This document shows, piece by piece, positions 43,347 through 49,989 of a stretch of 49,989 nt of DNA. This DNA is from Thiohalocapsa halophila. Lineage in GTDB: Bacteria; Pseudomonadota; Gammaproteobacteria; Chromatiales; Chromatiaceae. Location: assembly GCF_016583825.1 (NCBI RefSeq), contig NZ_NRRV01000038.1, positions 1 through 49,989 on the forward strand, written 5' to 3'. Each line of letters opens with the position of its first letter. Position 1 is the stretch's first letter. Both the position numbers and the translations under genes were made by a program. The notes under the pieces were generated by a model. The model searched no databases. It was not told the DNA's origin and worked only from the letters and a program-made list of their open reading frames with translations.

Positions 43347-43688
43347 CACAAGGCGCTTCAGCCATTGACCAGGCGCTGGCGAGCTACCCCCGTCAGCACC
43401 ACGGACAATCACCCTCACGCAGACGCTGGATCGACTCCAATCACGCGATCGTGGTCTCGAGCGAAGCCGTCTTCTGGCGATCATCCGTCCAGCGCACGCT
43501 GACCGTGTCGCCCGGCGCGCCTGCGAGGATTTCGAAGGCGAGGTAGGGATTCGCCGAGATGCCCCAGCCCCAATCCAGGGTCATCACCGGCTTGCCGTGA
43601 TGCTCGCAAACCACCTGGTGGATAAAGTGGCGCGGGATCGGCGCCTCGGTCGCGGGATGCTTGCGGCGGCCGGTCTCCATTGGGTGGC
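43347..43688. repeat. Direct repeat copy B (partial soxZ duplication)
   Basis: About 342 bases match 45504-45844 in the same orientation, 2.16 kb apart, with one single-base indel. In the soxZ-coding part only about three bases differ over 248, while in the 94 bases downstream of the stop about fifteen differ. Confidence 0.9.
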
Positions 43689-43707
43689 AGAAATTGAGTC
43701 TGTCCAA
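43441..43707 (-). pseudogene. Truncated second copy of soxZ
   Basis: The frame from 43707 encodes 88 residues. From HPMETGRRKH onward it equals SoxZ with only one change (His for Asn in CEHHGKP). The first 24 residues of SoxZ are replaced by eight unrelated ones (MDRLNFCH). A TTG start follows AAGGA at good spacing, so it might still be translated. Loss of the first beta strand would probably harm the fold. The duplication also includes about 94 bases downstream of the stop. Confidence 0.8.
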
Positions 43708-43842
43708 TTGTTATCCTTTTCTTTCAGCAAGATGAGGCTCCTACGGGTGCTCCGCTACCTGCAGATTCGATGGTAGACCCCGTGCGCTCGCAGCCCTGTA
43801 CTCCGCGATCAGCGCGGCGCCCAGGCCCCGCGTGAGCCGGTG

Positions 43843-45288
43843 TCAGACCTGCGCTGCCGATCCTATCGATGCCCGTCCGGCGCCGATCCAGCGGGTCGCG
43901 AACCCGCCGCGCATCTTGGGTTTCGTTAGCTCGCCGTTCAGCTCCTGCAGCGTATCCTGCAGCGCCTCCTCAATGACGGGATGATAGAAGGGCATCGCCA
44001 GCGCCTGCTTGACGGTCATGTTCTGCTCAATGGCCCAGGCCAACAGATGTGCCAGATGCTCGCAGCGCGGGCCGACCATGCTCGCGCCGCGGATGCGGCC
44101 CGACTTCCGCTCTGCGTAGACGCGCAGCAGCCCGCGGTTCTGACCCATGATCAGCGCCCGCCCCACGGGTCCGAAGCGCTGCTCAGCCACGACCATGGAA
44201 CGCTCATCGAAGCGACTCCATTCCATGCCGACGCAGGCGATGTTCGGCTCGCTGAAGACGATGGCCATGGGCGTATGCGCCCGCCAGCTGCGCTTGCGCC
44301 GATGCACGCTGTTCCAGCCCGCGATGCGACCTTGGGCGGCGGCACGCTGAAGGTTGGCGATACCGCCGGCGGCGTCGCCGGCGAGGTACACCGACGTGCG
44401 CCCCACGCGCAGGGTCTCGGGGTCGCAGATGGGCACGCCGTGATCGCCCATGGGCACGCGGAGGCGGTCCAACCGCAGCCGCGCCAGGTTGGGCCGCCGA
44501 CCCAGGGCCAGGAACAGCTTCTCCACCACGACTTCGCGCTCGCCGGAGCGCACCCGAAAGCCGCCGTCGCAGCGCTCGATCTGCGGCTCGTGCGCCAGCC
44601 ACAGCGGAAACTCGCGCTGGAAGATGTCCAGCGCGGCGCGGTTCACGGCGGGGTCTTGGATGCGCGAGACGCGCTCGCCGTGGTCGACGCCGGTCACGGC
44701 GACGCCGAGGCGATGCAGCGCCTGTCCGATTTCCAAGCCAATGGGGCCGAGGCCGATGACGGCCACCGACGCCGGCAGCTCTTCCTGCTCAAAGATCTCG
44801 TCCACGGTGAGAATGCCGTCGGCGAACTCGGCTCGCCAGGTTTCGGGCACCACCGAGCGGGCGCCGGTGGCGACGATGATGGCGTCCGCGGTGATCTCCC
44901 GCTCGCCGACCCGCAGCCGGTGCGGATCAAGCAGCTCGGCGTACTCCTCGATCAGGTGCTCGCCGTCCATCTCGTCGGTGGTGTTGGCGAGCACCAAATC
45001 GACGAAGGTGTCGCGCAGGTCGCGCACGTGCTCCAGCGCCGCCGGGCGGTCCAACGCCAACTCCTCACCGCCGGACACGCCGTAGCGCTTCAGCTTGTCG
45101 GTCATCTTGTAGGAATCTGCCAGGTGGATGGCCACCTTCGACGGCATGCAGCCGACACGCGCACAGGTAGTGCCCAGCGGACCGCCGTTGATGAGGACCC
45201 AATCGTCCGTGACCTTGAGAATCTCTTTGATCGCGTTCAGGCCGGCGTGTCCCGCGCCGATCACCGCAACATCGACGTGCTTCTTCAT
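43843..45288 (-). CDS. Dihydrolipoamide dehydrogenase-like flavoprotein
   Basis: A 481-residue class I pyridine nucleotide-disulfide oxidoreductase. The N-terminal FAD motif GAGHAG is at 11-16, and the redox disulfide C42-x4-C47 lies in TCARVGCMPSK. The NAD motif is VIGLGPIGLEIG, a second FAD contact is VYLAGDAAG, and the C-terminal His-Pro...Glu pair is YHPVIEE. All catalytic parts are present. The ATG at 45288 follows GGGAG; upstream in-frame codons are less likely. It is flanked by the two soxZ copies, so it may have come with the rearrangement or form part of a sulfur pathway (lipoate-linked or persulfide chemistry). The substrate is not known. Confidence 0.88.
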   Translation of the reverse strand: MKKHVDVAVIGAGHAGLNAIKEILKVTDDWVLINGGPLGTTCARVGCMPSKVAIHLADSYKMTDKLKRYGVSGGEELALDRPAALEHVRDLRDTFVDLVLANTTDEMDGEHLIEEYAELLDPHRLRVGEREITADAIIVATGARSVVPETWRAEFADGILTVDEIFEQEELPASVAVIGLGPIGLEIGQALHRLGVAVTGVDHGERVSRIQDPAVNRAALDIFQREFPLWLAHEPQIERCDGGFRVRSGEREVVVEKLFLALGRRPNLARLRLDRLRVPMGDHGVPICDPETLRVGRTSVYLAGDAAGGIANLQRAAAQGRIAGWNSVHRRKRSWRAHTPMAIVFSEPNIACVGMEWSRFDERSMVVAEQRFGPVGRALIMGQNRGLLRVYAERKSGRIRGASMVGPRCEHLAHLLAWAIEQNMTVKQALAMPFYHPVIEEALQDTLQELNGELTKPKMRGGFATRWIGAGRASIGSAAQV

Positions 45289-45503
45289 GTTCTTCTCCCT
45301 CGCCCGACTGATTATGGTGTGGGTTATCTTGCTTCGGCGCCCGCCTAACGCGGACCTTGCATTCAAGCTATGCAACGGCAGGCAACAGGACAACCGCTTT
45401 TCGCGCAATCAGCTTGTCGGAAAAATCCGCCTCTCGATACGTAAATACTCACGTACGCTCTGGACCTTGAAAAACTGCCAGCACGACGGGTTCGCAAGAT
45501 CCC

Positions 45504-45844
45504 CACAAGGCGCTTCAGCCGTGGACCAGACGCTAGCGAGCTACCTCGTCAGCAGCATGGACAATTCCCCTCACGCAGATGCCGGGTGGAGTCCAATCAC
45601 GCGATCGTGGTCTCGAGCGAAGCCGTCTTCTGGCGATCATCCGTCCAGCGCACGCTGACCGTGTCGCCCGGCGCGCCTGCGAGGATTTCGAAGGCGAGGT
45701 AGGGATTCGCCGAGATGCCCCAGCCCCAATCCAGGGTCATCACCGGCTTGCCGTTATGCTCGCAAACCACTTGGTGGATAAAGTGGCGCGGGATCGGCGC
45801 CTCGGTCGCGGGATGCTTGCGGCGGCCGGTTTCCATTGGGTGGC
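45504..45844. repeat. Direct repeat copy A (within intact soxZ and its 3' side)
   Basis: This is the parental-looking copy of the repeat at 43347-43688. It ends inside soxZ at codon 23-24, where the two copies diverge abruptly (after TGGGTGGC on the plus strand). Confidence 0.9.
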
Positions 45845-45914
45845 GCATGATCACCCTGACGCTGATGTTGCCCTCGCGCAGCCGGGCGCGGATCTTGCCG
45901 TGCTCGTTATTCAT
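45597..45914 (-). CDS. soxZ: Thiosulfate oxidation carrier subunit SoxZ
   Basis: A complete 105-residue SoxZ, the partner that holds SoxY in the periplasmic SoxYZ carrier on which thiosulfate is oxidised. It has the family features IRAR in the first strand, HPMETG, and the GWGISANPYLAFE region. There is no signal peptide; SoxZ is normally co-exported with SoxY. It starts 39 bases after soxY with GAGGA upstream. Its 3' part is duplicated 2.2 kb away. Confidence 0.94.
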   Translation of the reverse strand: MNNEHGKIRARLREGNISVRVIMRHPMETGRRKHPATEAPIPRHFIHQVVCEHNGKPVMTLDWGWGISANPYLAFEILAGAPGDTVSVRWTDDRQKTASLETTIA

Positions 45915-45953
45915 CGCCAGAACGTCCTCTCGTTTCTCTTAGCCAACCAACGC

Positions 45954-46430
45954 CTAACCACCACAACCGCCAGCCGTGACCTTGACGGCGCGTGTGGCTC
46001 GGTAGAGGCCACCGTCGGCCTCAACCAGCGCGATCAGTTTGGCGCTGGCTCCGAGCTTCACCCTCACCGAGACGGTCGCAGCAACCGCTGGCGTGAAATG
46101 AGCCAGCGCCAGTAAAGGGAACGGATTCTCGTCGGACAGCAACGCCAGCGACCTCGGTTGGGGCAAGTCGACCGTCGTCGTCACTGGGACCATACGGCCG
46201 TTTTCGGCGATGTCCGGCGCTTCAATCAGAATGGCATCGGTAGGCTCGGCAGAGGCTGAGCCAAACAGCAGCTGGCGGGCCCGGTCGAGCTGCTCGGCAT
46301 GGAATGCCTCGGTCGGCCAGGCATCGCTCGGCGCCTCAGCCCGCAGCAGCGACGGCAACAAGCCGGCGGATGCTAGTGCCGCCAGGGACAGACCCTCGCC
46401 GCCGCGGCGGATGAATTGTCTTCTCAGCAT
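45954..46430 (-). CDS. soxY: Thiosulfate oxidation carrier protein SoxY
   Basis: A 158-residue SoxY. The N-terminus is a Tat-type signal (LRRQFIRR...LSLAALASAGLLPSLLRA). The protein ends in GGCGG, the swinging arm whose Cys covalently carries the sulfur intermediate in the Sox cycle. GGGAG precedes the ATG. A 159-base palindromic element ends 19 bases upstream of the start codon, so the promoter or leader of soxY may be altered. No soxA, soxX or soxB is in view, so these must be elsewhere if the pathway works. Confidence 0.95.
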   Translation of the reverse strand: MLRRQFIRRGGEGLSLAALASAGLLPSLLRAEAPSDAWPTEAFHAEQLDRARQLLFGSASAEPTDAILIEAPDIAENGRMVPVTTTVDLPQPRSLALLSDENPFPLLALAHFTPAVAATVSVRVKLGASAKLIALVEADGGLYRATRAVKVTAGGCGG

Positions 46431-46445
46431 GCCGATTTCTCCCGT

Positions 46446-46610
46446 TACTTAAGGGCACCTCGAAAAATGCCTTCCATGGCATTTTTCGAGACGTGAAGCG
46501 AAAACGCGGTTTCCGCTTCGCTCCATTGCTCAAGCGCTTAGGCGCTTGAGCAATGGCGGGGCATCCTGCCCCGTACGGGCACCTCGAATTTTTCGAGGTG
46601 CCCTTAATAC
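46446..46610. mobile_element. 159-bp MITE-like palindromic element upstream of soxY
   Basis: Perfect 20-bp terminal inverted repeats, beginning TTAAGGGCACCTCG at 46449-46468 and mirrored at 46588-46607, bound a 159-base element flanked by TAC on both sides (46446-46448, 46608-46610). Inside are several strong stems: AAAAATGCC...GGCATTTTT, CATTGCTCAAGCGC...GCGCTTGAGCAATG, and a terminator-like GGGCACCTCGAA...TTCGAGGTGCCC. No reading frame is present. A non-autonomous transposon with a 3-base target duplication is the best explanation; IS5-type elements would fit. Confidence 0.83.
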
Positions 46611-46702
46611 GTCTGGACCGGCCACCGGGAAACGCCTTGGTACCGAAAACCCGGAGGTTCGTGTGTTTTGGTCCTTGGCCCGTGGCATAGCCCCTGCTCG
46701 CA

Positions 46703-47065
46703 TCAGCAGCCGTCGTCTTCGAACTGGACCTCGCCGGTGGCGGGGTCGCGAAGCGTCTTGCCGTGCTCGTCCGTCTTGCGAACACGGATAAACATCATGT
46801 TTTCGATGCGGTCGAATGCGGTGTCCATGGCATTCTCGACATCGACGGCACGCAGTCCGTCGTAGATGTAAATCCGGCCCTTTTGCTCTTGTGCCAGCTC
46901 GCCCGGCGTCGGCTGCAGGAGGCGACGCATTTCGATGGCAGCGACGCCATTGTCGGCGTCCTCGGCGGATGCGTGAGAAGCGGGCAGCAGACCTAGCCCC
47001 GTCGCGCAGAGCAGTACGCCGGCGATGCGGCGGGATTGACTTTGATTCAGGCGCTTAGCGTTCAT
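46703..47065 (-). CDS. Small secreted protein of unknown function upstream of soxY
   Basis: A 120-residue protein with a signal peptide (RRIAGVLLCATGLGLLPASHASA|ED), so it is likely periplasmic. The mature part is short and charged, with IEMRRLLQPTPGELAQEQ and a C-terminal DDGC ending in the only mature Cys. The ATG at 47065 is preferred because GAGGT lies six bases upstream; an ATG at 47077 is possible. It precedes soxY on the same strand, now separated by the MITE-like element. No family is recognised. The end Cys recalls, but does not match, the SoxY arm. Confidence 0.65.
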   Translation of the reverse strand: MNAKRLNQSQSRRIAGVLLCATGLGLLPASHASAEDADNGVAAIEMRRLLQPTPGELAQEQKGRIYIYDGLRAVDVENAMDTAFDRIENMMFIRVRKTDEHGKTLRDPATGEVQFEDDGC

Positions 47066-47211
47066 TGTGTACCTCATTCCTGGTTGTTGCCGGTCCTGAC
47101 TCTCGTGCGCGCTTCACAGGCAGTGCCGATGCGGCGACGTTCCATGAGACTAGGCCCCGTTCGAGAGCAGTGTATGATTGCCTCCGGGGAGAGACCATGA
47201 CGCGAGCGAGC

Positions 47212-47227
47212 TAGCCCAAATGGGCTA
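47212..47227. promoter_or_regulatory. Palindrome in the divergent sox/regulator promoter region
   Basis: TAGCCCA-AA-TGGGCTA is a perfect dyad of 7-base arms, 26 bases before the response regulator gene and about 150 bases upstream of the small secreted protein gene. It is a fair operator candidate for the adjacent NarL-type regulator. Confidence 0.45.
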
Positions 47228-47252
47228 ATGCTTTTGCGTCGCTTCAGCCTCG

Positions 47253-47921
47253 ATGGAGGAGCCGGCACTGAACATCTTGGTAGCAGATGACCATGCCCTG
47301 GTGCGAGCGGGCCTGATTGGAGCCCTGGCGCAATTGGACCCGGAGCCGCATGTGTTTGAGGCGGCCACCGCTGCGGAGGTGATGGACTGCCTGGCGGCGG
47401 TGGCCGAGCTGGACCTGATCCTGCTCGATCTGTTCATGCCGGGCGCCGTCGAGCTCGATCTACTGCGGCAGGTGTGCAGCTCGGCGGGCTCGGTGCCGGT
47501 GGTGGTGCTGTCGGCGAGCGAGAGCGCAGCGCACGTGCGCGCGGCGCTTGAGCTCGGCGCGGCCGGATACGTGCCCAAATCGTCGTCGAGCGAGCTGCTG
47601 ATCTCGGCGCTCAAGCTGGTGCTTGCCGGCGGGGTCTATATGCCGGCGGCGCTGATGCAAGCGGCGCCGCCGGCGGAAATGATGACCACGCGCCTACCTC
47701 AGGCCGGTGAGCTGTCGACGCTGCTCACGGGGCGTCAGCAGGAGGTGCTCCGATTGCTCGGGCGGGGCTGGTCGAACAAGCAGATCGCGCGCGCACTGGC
47801 GGTGTCGGACAACACCGTGAAGGTCCATGTCGCAGGTGTGCTGCGCCTGCTCGGCGCCAGCAACCGCACCGAGGCGGTCATGCTGGCGCAGCAGCGGGGT
47901 TTCGAGTTCGACGGCGAGTGA
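47253..47921 (+). CDS. NarL/FixJ-family response regulator
   Basis: A 222-residue two-component regulator. The receiver (1-125) has D12-D13, acceptor D59 in ILLDLFMPG, and Lys in VPKSS. The LuxR-type helix-turn-helix (about 155-215) reads LTGRQQEVLRLLGRG...IARALAVSDNTVKVHV. It is followed almost directly by a hybrid kinase on the same strand and is divergent from the soxYZ genes, so control of these by the pair is plausible. The ribosome site is poor. Confidence 0.92.
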   Translation: MEEPALNILVADDHALVRAGLIGALAQLDPEPHVFEAATAAEVMDCLAAVAELDLILLDLFMPGAVELDLLRQVCSSAGSVPVVVLSASESAAHVRAALELGAAGYVPKSSSSELLISALKLVLAGGVYMPAALMQAAPPAEMMTTRLPQAGELSTLLTGRQQEVLRLLGRGWSNKQIARALAVSDNTVKVHVAGVLRLLGASNRTEAVMLAQQRGFEFDGE

Positions 47922-47931
47922 GCTGGCCAGC

Positions 47932-49710
47932 GTGGGCCGATTACCCCATCAACAACCGATCCCAGACTTCGTGACGGCCCGCCGGCAGGACGTAGCCGAG
48001 GAGTGTCTGCGCCTCCTGCACCAGCAGATCCCGCGGGGCCAGGTACTCAACGTGTCCTTGGCCACCATCTTCGCAGGTGCCCTATGGCTCCAGATGCAGA
48101 CTCCGCGGCCTTGGATCTGGATGGCAGGGTTTCTGACAGTGGTGCTCATCCGTCAATTGCTGCATCGCTTCGTGTTACCTCCCGCCCGAGGGCGGCCGAT
48201 CCGCCGCACCACCCCCTTACTCTATACGCTCACTGCGGTCTTCTCGGGTGCAGGCTGGGGCAGCGCACTCTACATTCTGGACCTGGGCTCCACCGATGTG
48301 CTGGTGCTGACTGCTCTCACGCTGGGGGGCGTGATGGCAGGCGCGATCGGCGTGCTGTCGTACCTGCTGAGCGTCTACGTGGGTTTTATACTGCCCATCG
48401 CCTTGCCCCTGGCGCTCCACTTTTTCACGCAGGAGCCGGAAGGCATCGCGGTGATCGGCCTCATGGTGCTGGTGTTCCTGGCCGGATGTGTCTATTTCGC
48501 GTTGGTGTTCAATGGCGTCGTCACCCAGACGCTGCGCCTCAAGTACGCCAACGATGCCCTGCTTCAGGACCTGCAACGCCAGAAGCAGATCGCCGAGGAC
48601 GCCAACGTCGCCAAGTCGAAGTTCCTCGCGGCGGCGAGTCACGACCTGCGCCAGCCGCTGCATGCACTGAACCTGCTCATCGAGGCCCTGAAGACGTCGC
48701 GGGCGGACCGAGACCGGGCCGATATCTACCCGCGGGTGGGGCAGTCGCTCGAGGCGCTCGGCAAGCTCTTCAACGCCTTGCTGGACATCTCCAAGCTCGA
48801 CGCCGCTGCGGTGACACCGGAGCCGGAAGATTTTCGCCTCGAAGGGCTGCTTGGGCGCTGCGTGCGCGAGCACGAGGCCGAGGCCCGCCGTAAGGGTCTT
48901 CGGCTGCGCTGCCGCGACTGCGCCGTGCTGGTGCAGACCGACCCGCTGTTGCTGGAGCGCGTGGTCCGCAACCTGCTGAGCAACGCAATCCGTTACACCA
49001 AGCAGGGCGGTGTGCTCATCGCCTGTCGTAAGCGCGGCAATGGGGTGTTGCTGCAGGTCTGGGACACCGGCGTCGGCATCCCGGAGGACCGCATCGCGGA
49101 GGTCTTCGAGGAGTTCCGCCAGATCGACAATCCCCACCGGGACCGCAATCGTGGTCTCGGGCTTGGCCTCGCCATCGTCCGGCGGCTGTGCAACCTGCTC
49201 GGGCTGCCCCTGACGCTGCGCTCGCGGCTTGCGCGGGGCACGGTGGTGAGTATCCTGCTGCCGCGCGCCATCCGTAGGCAGGAGACGGCTGCGTCGCCGC
49301 CGTCGCCGTCGCCGATCTGGGAGATGCGCGGCCGCGTCGTCCTGGTCATCGACGACGAGCGCGATGTCCTGCAGGCGACCGCGGTGCTCCTGGAGCAGTG
49401 GGGGTGCGAGGCGCTCACGGCGCAGTCTGGGCCGCAGGCGCAAGTGCTGCTGCGTCGGGGCGGGCAAGTGCCGGATGTCATCCTCTCCGACCTGCGGCTG
49501 CGGGATGAGGAGACCGGCATCGACGCCATCGCAGCCGTGCGTGCCGCCTTGGGTCAGCCTGTGCCCGCCGTCCTCCTCAGCGGGGATACGGCACCCGAGC
49601 GCATCCGCCTGGCCCGTGAGAGCGGCTACCGGCTGCTCCACAAGCCCCTGCAGCCGGCCCGGCTGCGGGCGGCCTTGCAGCGGGCCATTGCGGAGATCCC
49701 GGCGCGCTGA
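47932..49710 (+). CDS. Membrane hybrid sensor histidine kinase
   Basis: About 592 residues with six hydrophobic segments in the first 190, then HisKA with H237 in ASHDLRQPLHALN (the Q after R is typical of the group lacking the usual T-P), HATPase_c with NLLSNAIRYTKQGG and GLGLAIV, and a C-terminal receiver (about 465-590) with acceptor D520. The sensing domain is the membrane part itself, as in quinone- or redox-type sensors. The start is not sure: GTG at 47932 or GTG at 47971. It should pair with the regulator just upstream; the extra receiver may tune phosphate flow. Confidence 0.87.
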   Translation: MGRLPHQQPIPDFVTARRQDVAEECLRLLHQQIPRGQVLNVSLATIFAGALWLQMQTPRPWIWMAGFLTVVLIRQLLHRFVLPPARGRPIRRTTPLLYTLTAVFSGAGWGSALYILDLGSTDVLVLTALTLGGVMAGAIGVLSYLLSVYVGFILPIALPLALHFFTQEPEGIAVIGLMVLVFLAGCVYFALVFNGVVTQTLRLKYANDALLQDLQRQKQIAEDANVAKSKFLAAASHDLRQPLHALNLLIEALKTSRADRDRADIYPRVGQSLEALGKLFNALLDISKLDAAAVTPEPEDFRLEGLLGRCVREHEAEARRKGLRLRCRDCAVLVQTDPLLLERVVRNLLSNAIRYTKQGGVLIACRKRGNGVLLQVWDTGVGIPEDRIAEVFEEFRQIDNPHRDRNRGLGLGLAIVRRLCNLLGLPLTLRSRLARGTVVSILLPRAIRRQETAASPPSPSPIWEMRGRVVLVIDDERDVLQATAVLLEQWGCEALTAQSGPQAQVLLRRGGQVPDVILSDLRLRDEETGIDAIAAVRAALGQPVPAVLLSGDTAPERIRLARESGYRLLHKPLQPARLRAALQRAIAEIPAR

Positions 49711-49795
49711 CCTCTGCCTGGGCCGGCACTCGCCGTCGACGGGCCGCCGGCTCGCGCGCCCGGATTCGCTGCCCACAGACCCCATCTACGGCGCC

Positions 49796-49989
49796 ATGGA
49801 GTTGTTCAGCCCCGCCACCCACCGCTGGTTCCGCCAGAACTTCGCCGGCCCAACCGCTGCCCAGGCCGCCGGCTGGCCGATCATCGCCGCCGGCCGGAAC
49901 GTGCTGATTACGGCGCCCACCGGCAGCGGCAAGACGCTGGCCGCCTTTCTTTGGTCCATCGATCGGTTGATGGGGGGAGAGGGGCTAGG
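49796..49989 (+). CDS. Lhr-type DEAD/DEAH helicase, 5' end only
   Basis: The frame is open from the ATG at 49796 to the window edge (64 codons). MELFSPATHRWFRQNF, PTAAQAAGWP and Walker A APTGSGKTLAAFLW are characteristic of the long Lhr-like helicases that act in DNA repair. Its last codons read GEGL inside a GGGGCTAGG motif like that at the left edge of the window, so a repeat may sit within the gene. Confidence 0.8.
   Translation, partial: MELFSPATHRWFRQNFAGPTAAQAAGWPIIAAGRNVLITAPTGSGKTLAAFLWSIDRLMGGEGL

Overview
The window is about 50 kb of high-GC DNA from a gammaproteobacterium. The nadK-recN/hrcA-grpE-dnaK-dnaJ neighbourhood, an HrcA/CIRCE heat-shock switch, Sox thiosulfate-oxidation genes and Pseudomonas-like REP palindromes together point to a sulfur-oxidising member of the Chromatiales or a relative. 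That placement is inference from gene content; no rRNA or other phylogenetic marker was analysed. No tRNA, rRNA or CRISPR array was seen.

Layout. (1) 1-8.6 kb: an inverted repeat with palindromes, an Atm1-type ABC exporter, a FIST sensor protein paired with a large hybrid histidine kinase (PAS-PAS-HisKA-HATPase-REC-REC-HPt), and a convergent polytopic membrane protein. (2) 8.9-17.7 kb: recN and nadK on the minus strand, then a TTGACA/TAGATT promoter with a perfect CIRCE operator driving hrcA, grpE, dnaK and dnaJ. A 195-bp MITE-like element with an 11-bp target duplication sits between hrcA and grpE, and a 12-bp tandem repeat lies between grpE and dnaK. (3) 18.2-25.5 kb: glycerol use: glpK, glpD, glpF, a large Tat-exported solute-binding protein without its own permeases, and an aldo/keto reductase. 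(4) 25.6-29.8 kb: a methyltransferase, a CLC-type protein lacking the usual proton-coupling glutamates, and a second orphan solute-binding protein of the PotD type. (5) 29.9-40.3 kb: a seven-gene minus-strand cluster (NrtA-like binding protein with a Cys-rich N-terminal extension, permease, ATPase, CobW GTPase with an inserted domain, WD40 protein, HupE-type permease, tandem rhodanese). A consensus sigma-54 promoter reads into it, and a divergent PAS/sigma-54 activator lies beside it. This is the best candidate for an undescribed system. (6) 40.4-42.2 kb: three REP elements, a 69-residue ORF coupled to an AbgT-family transporter. (7) 42.3-49.7 kb: a sulfur-oxidation island: cytochrome c-rhodanese fusion split by an in-frame amber codon, a truncated second soxZ, a dihydrolipoamide-dehydrogenase-like flavoprotein, soxZ, soxY, a 159-bp MITE-like palindrome just upstream of soxY, a small secreted protein, and a divergent NarL-type regulator/hybrid kinase pair. 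(8) The start of an Lhr-type helicase runs off the right edge.

The sulfur genes fit periplasmic thiosulfate oxidation on SoxYZ, with rhodanese-type sulfur transfer nearby. The sigma-54 cluster looks like binding-protein-dependent uptake combined with metal handling and sulfur transfer; its substrate cannot be read from sequence.
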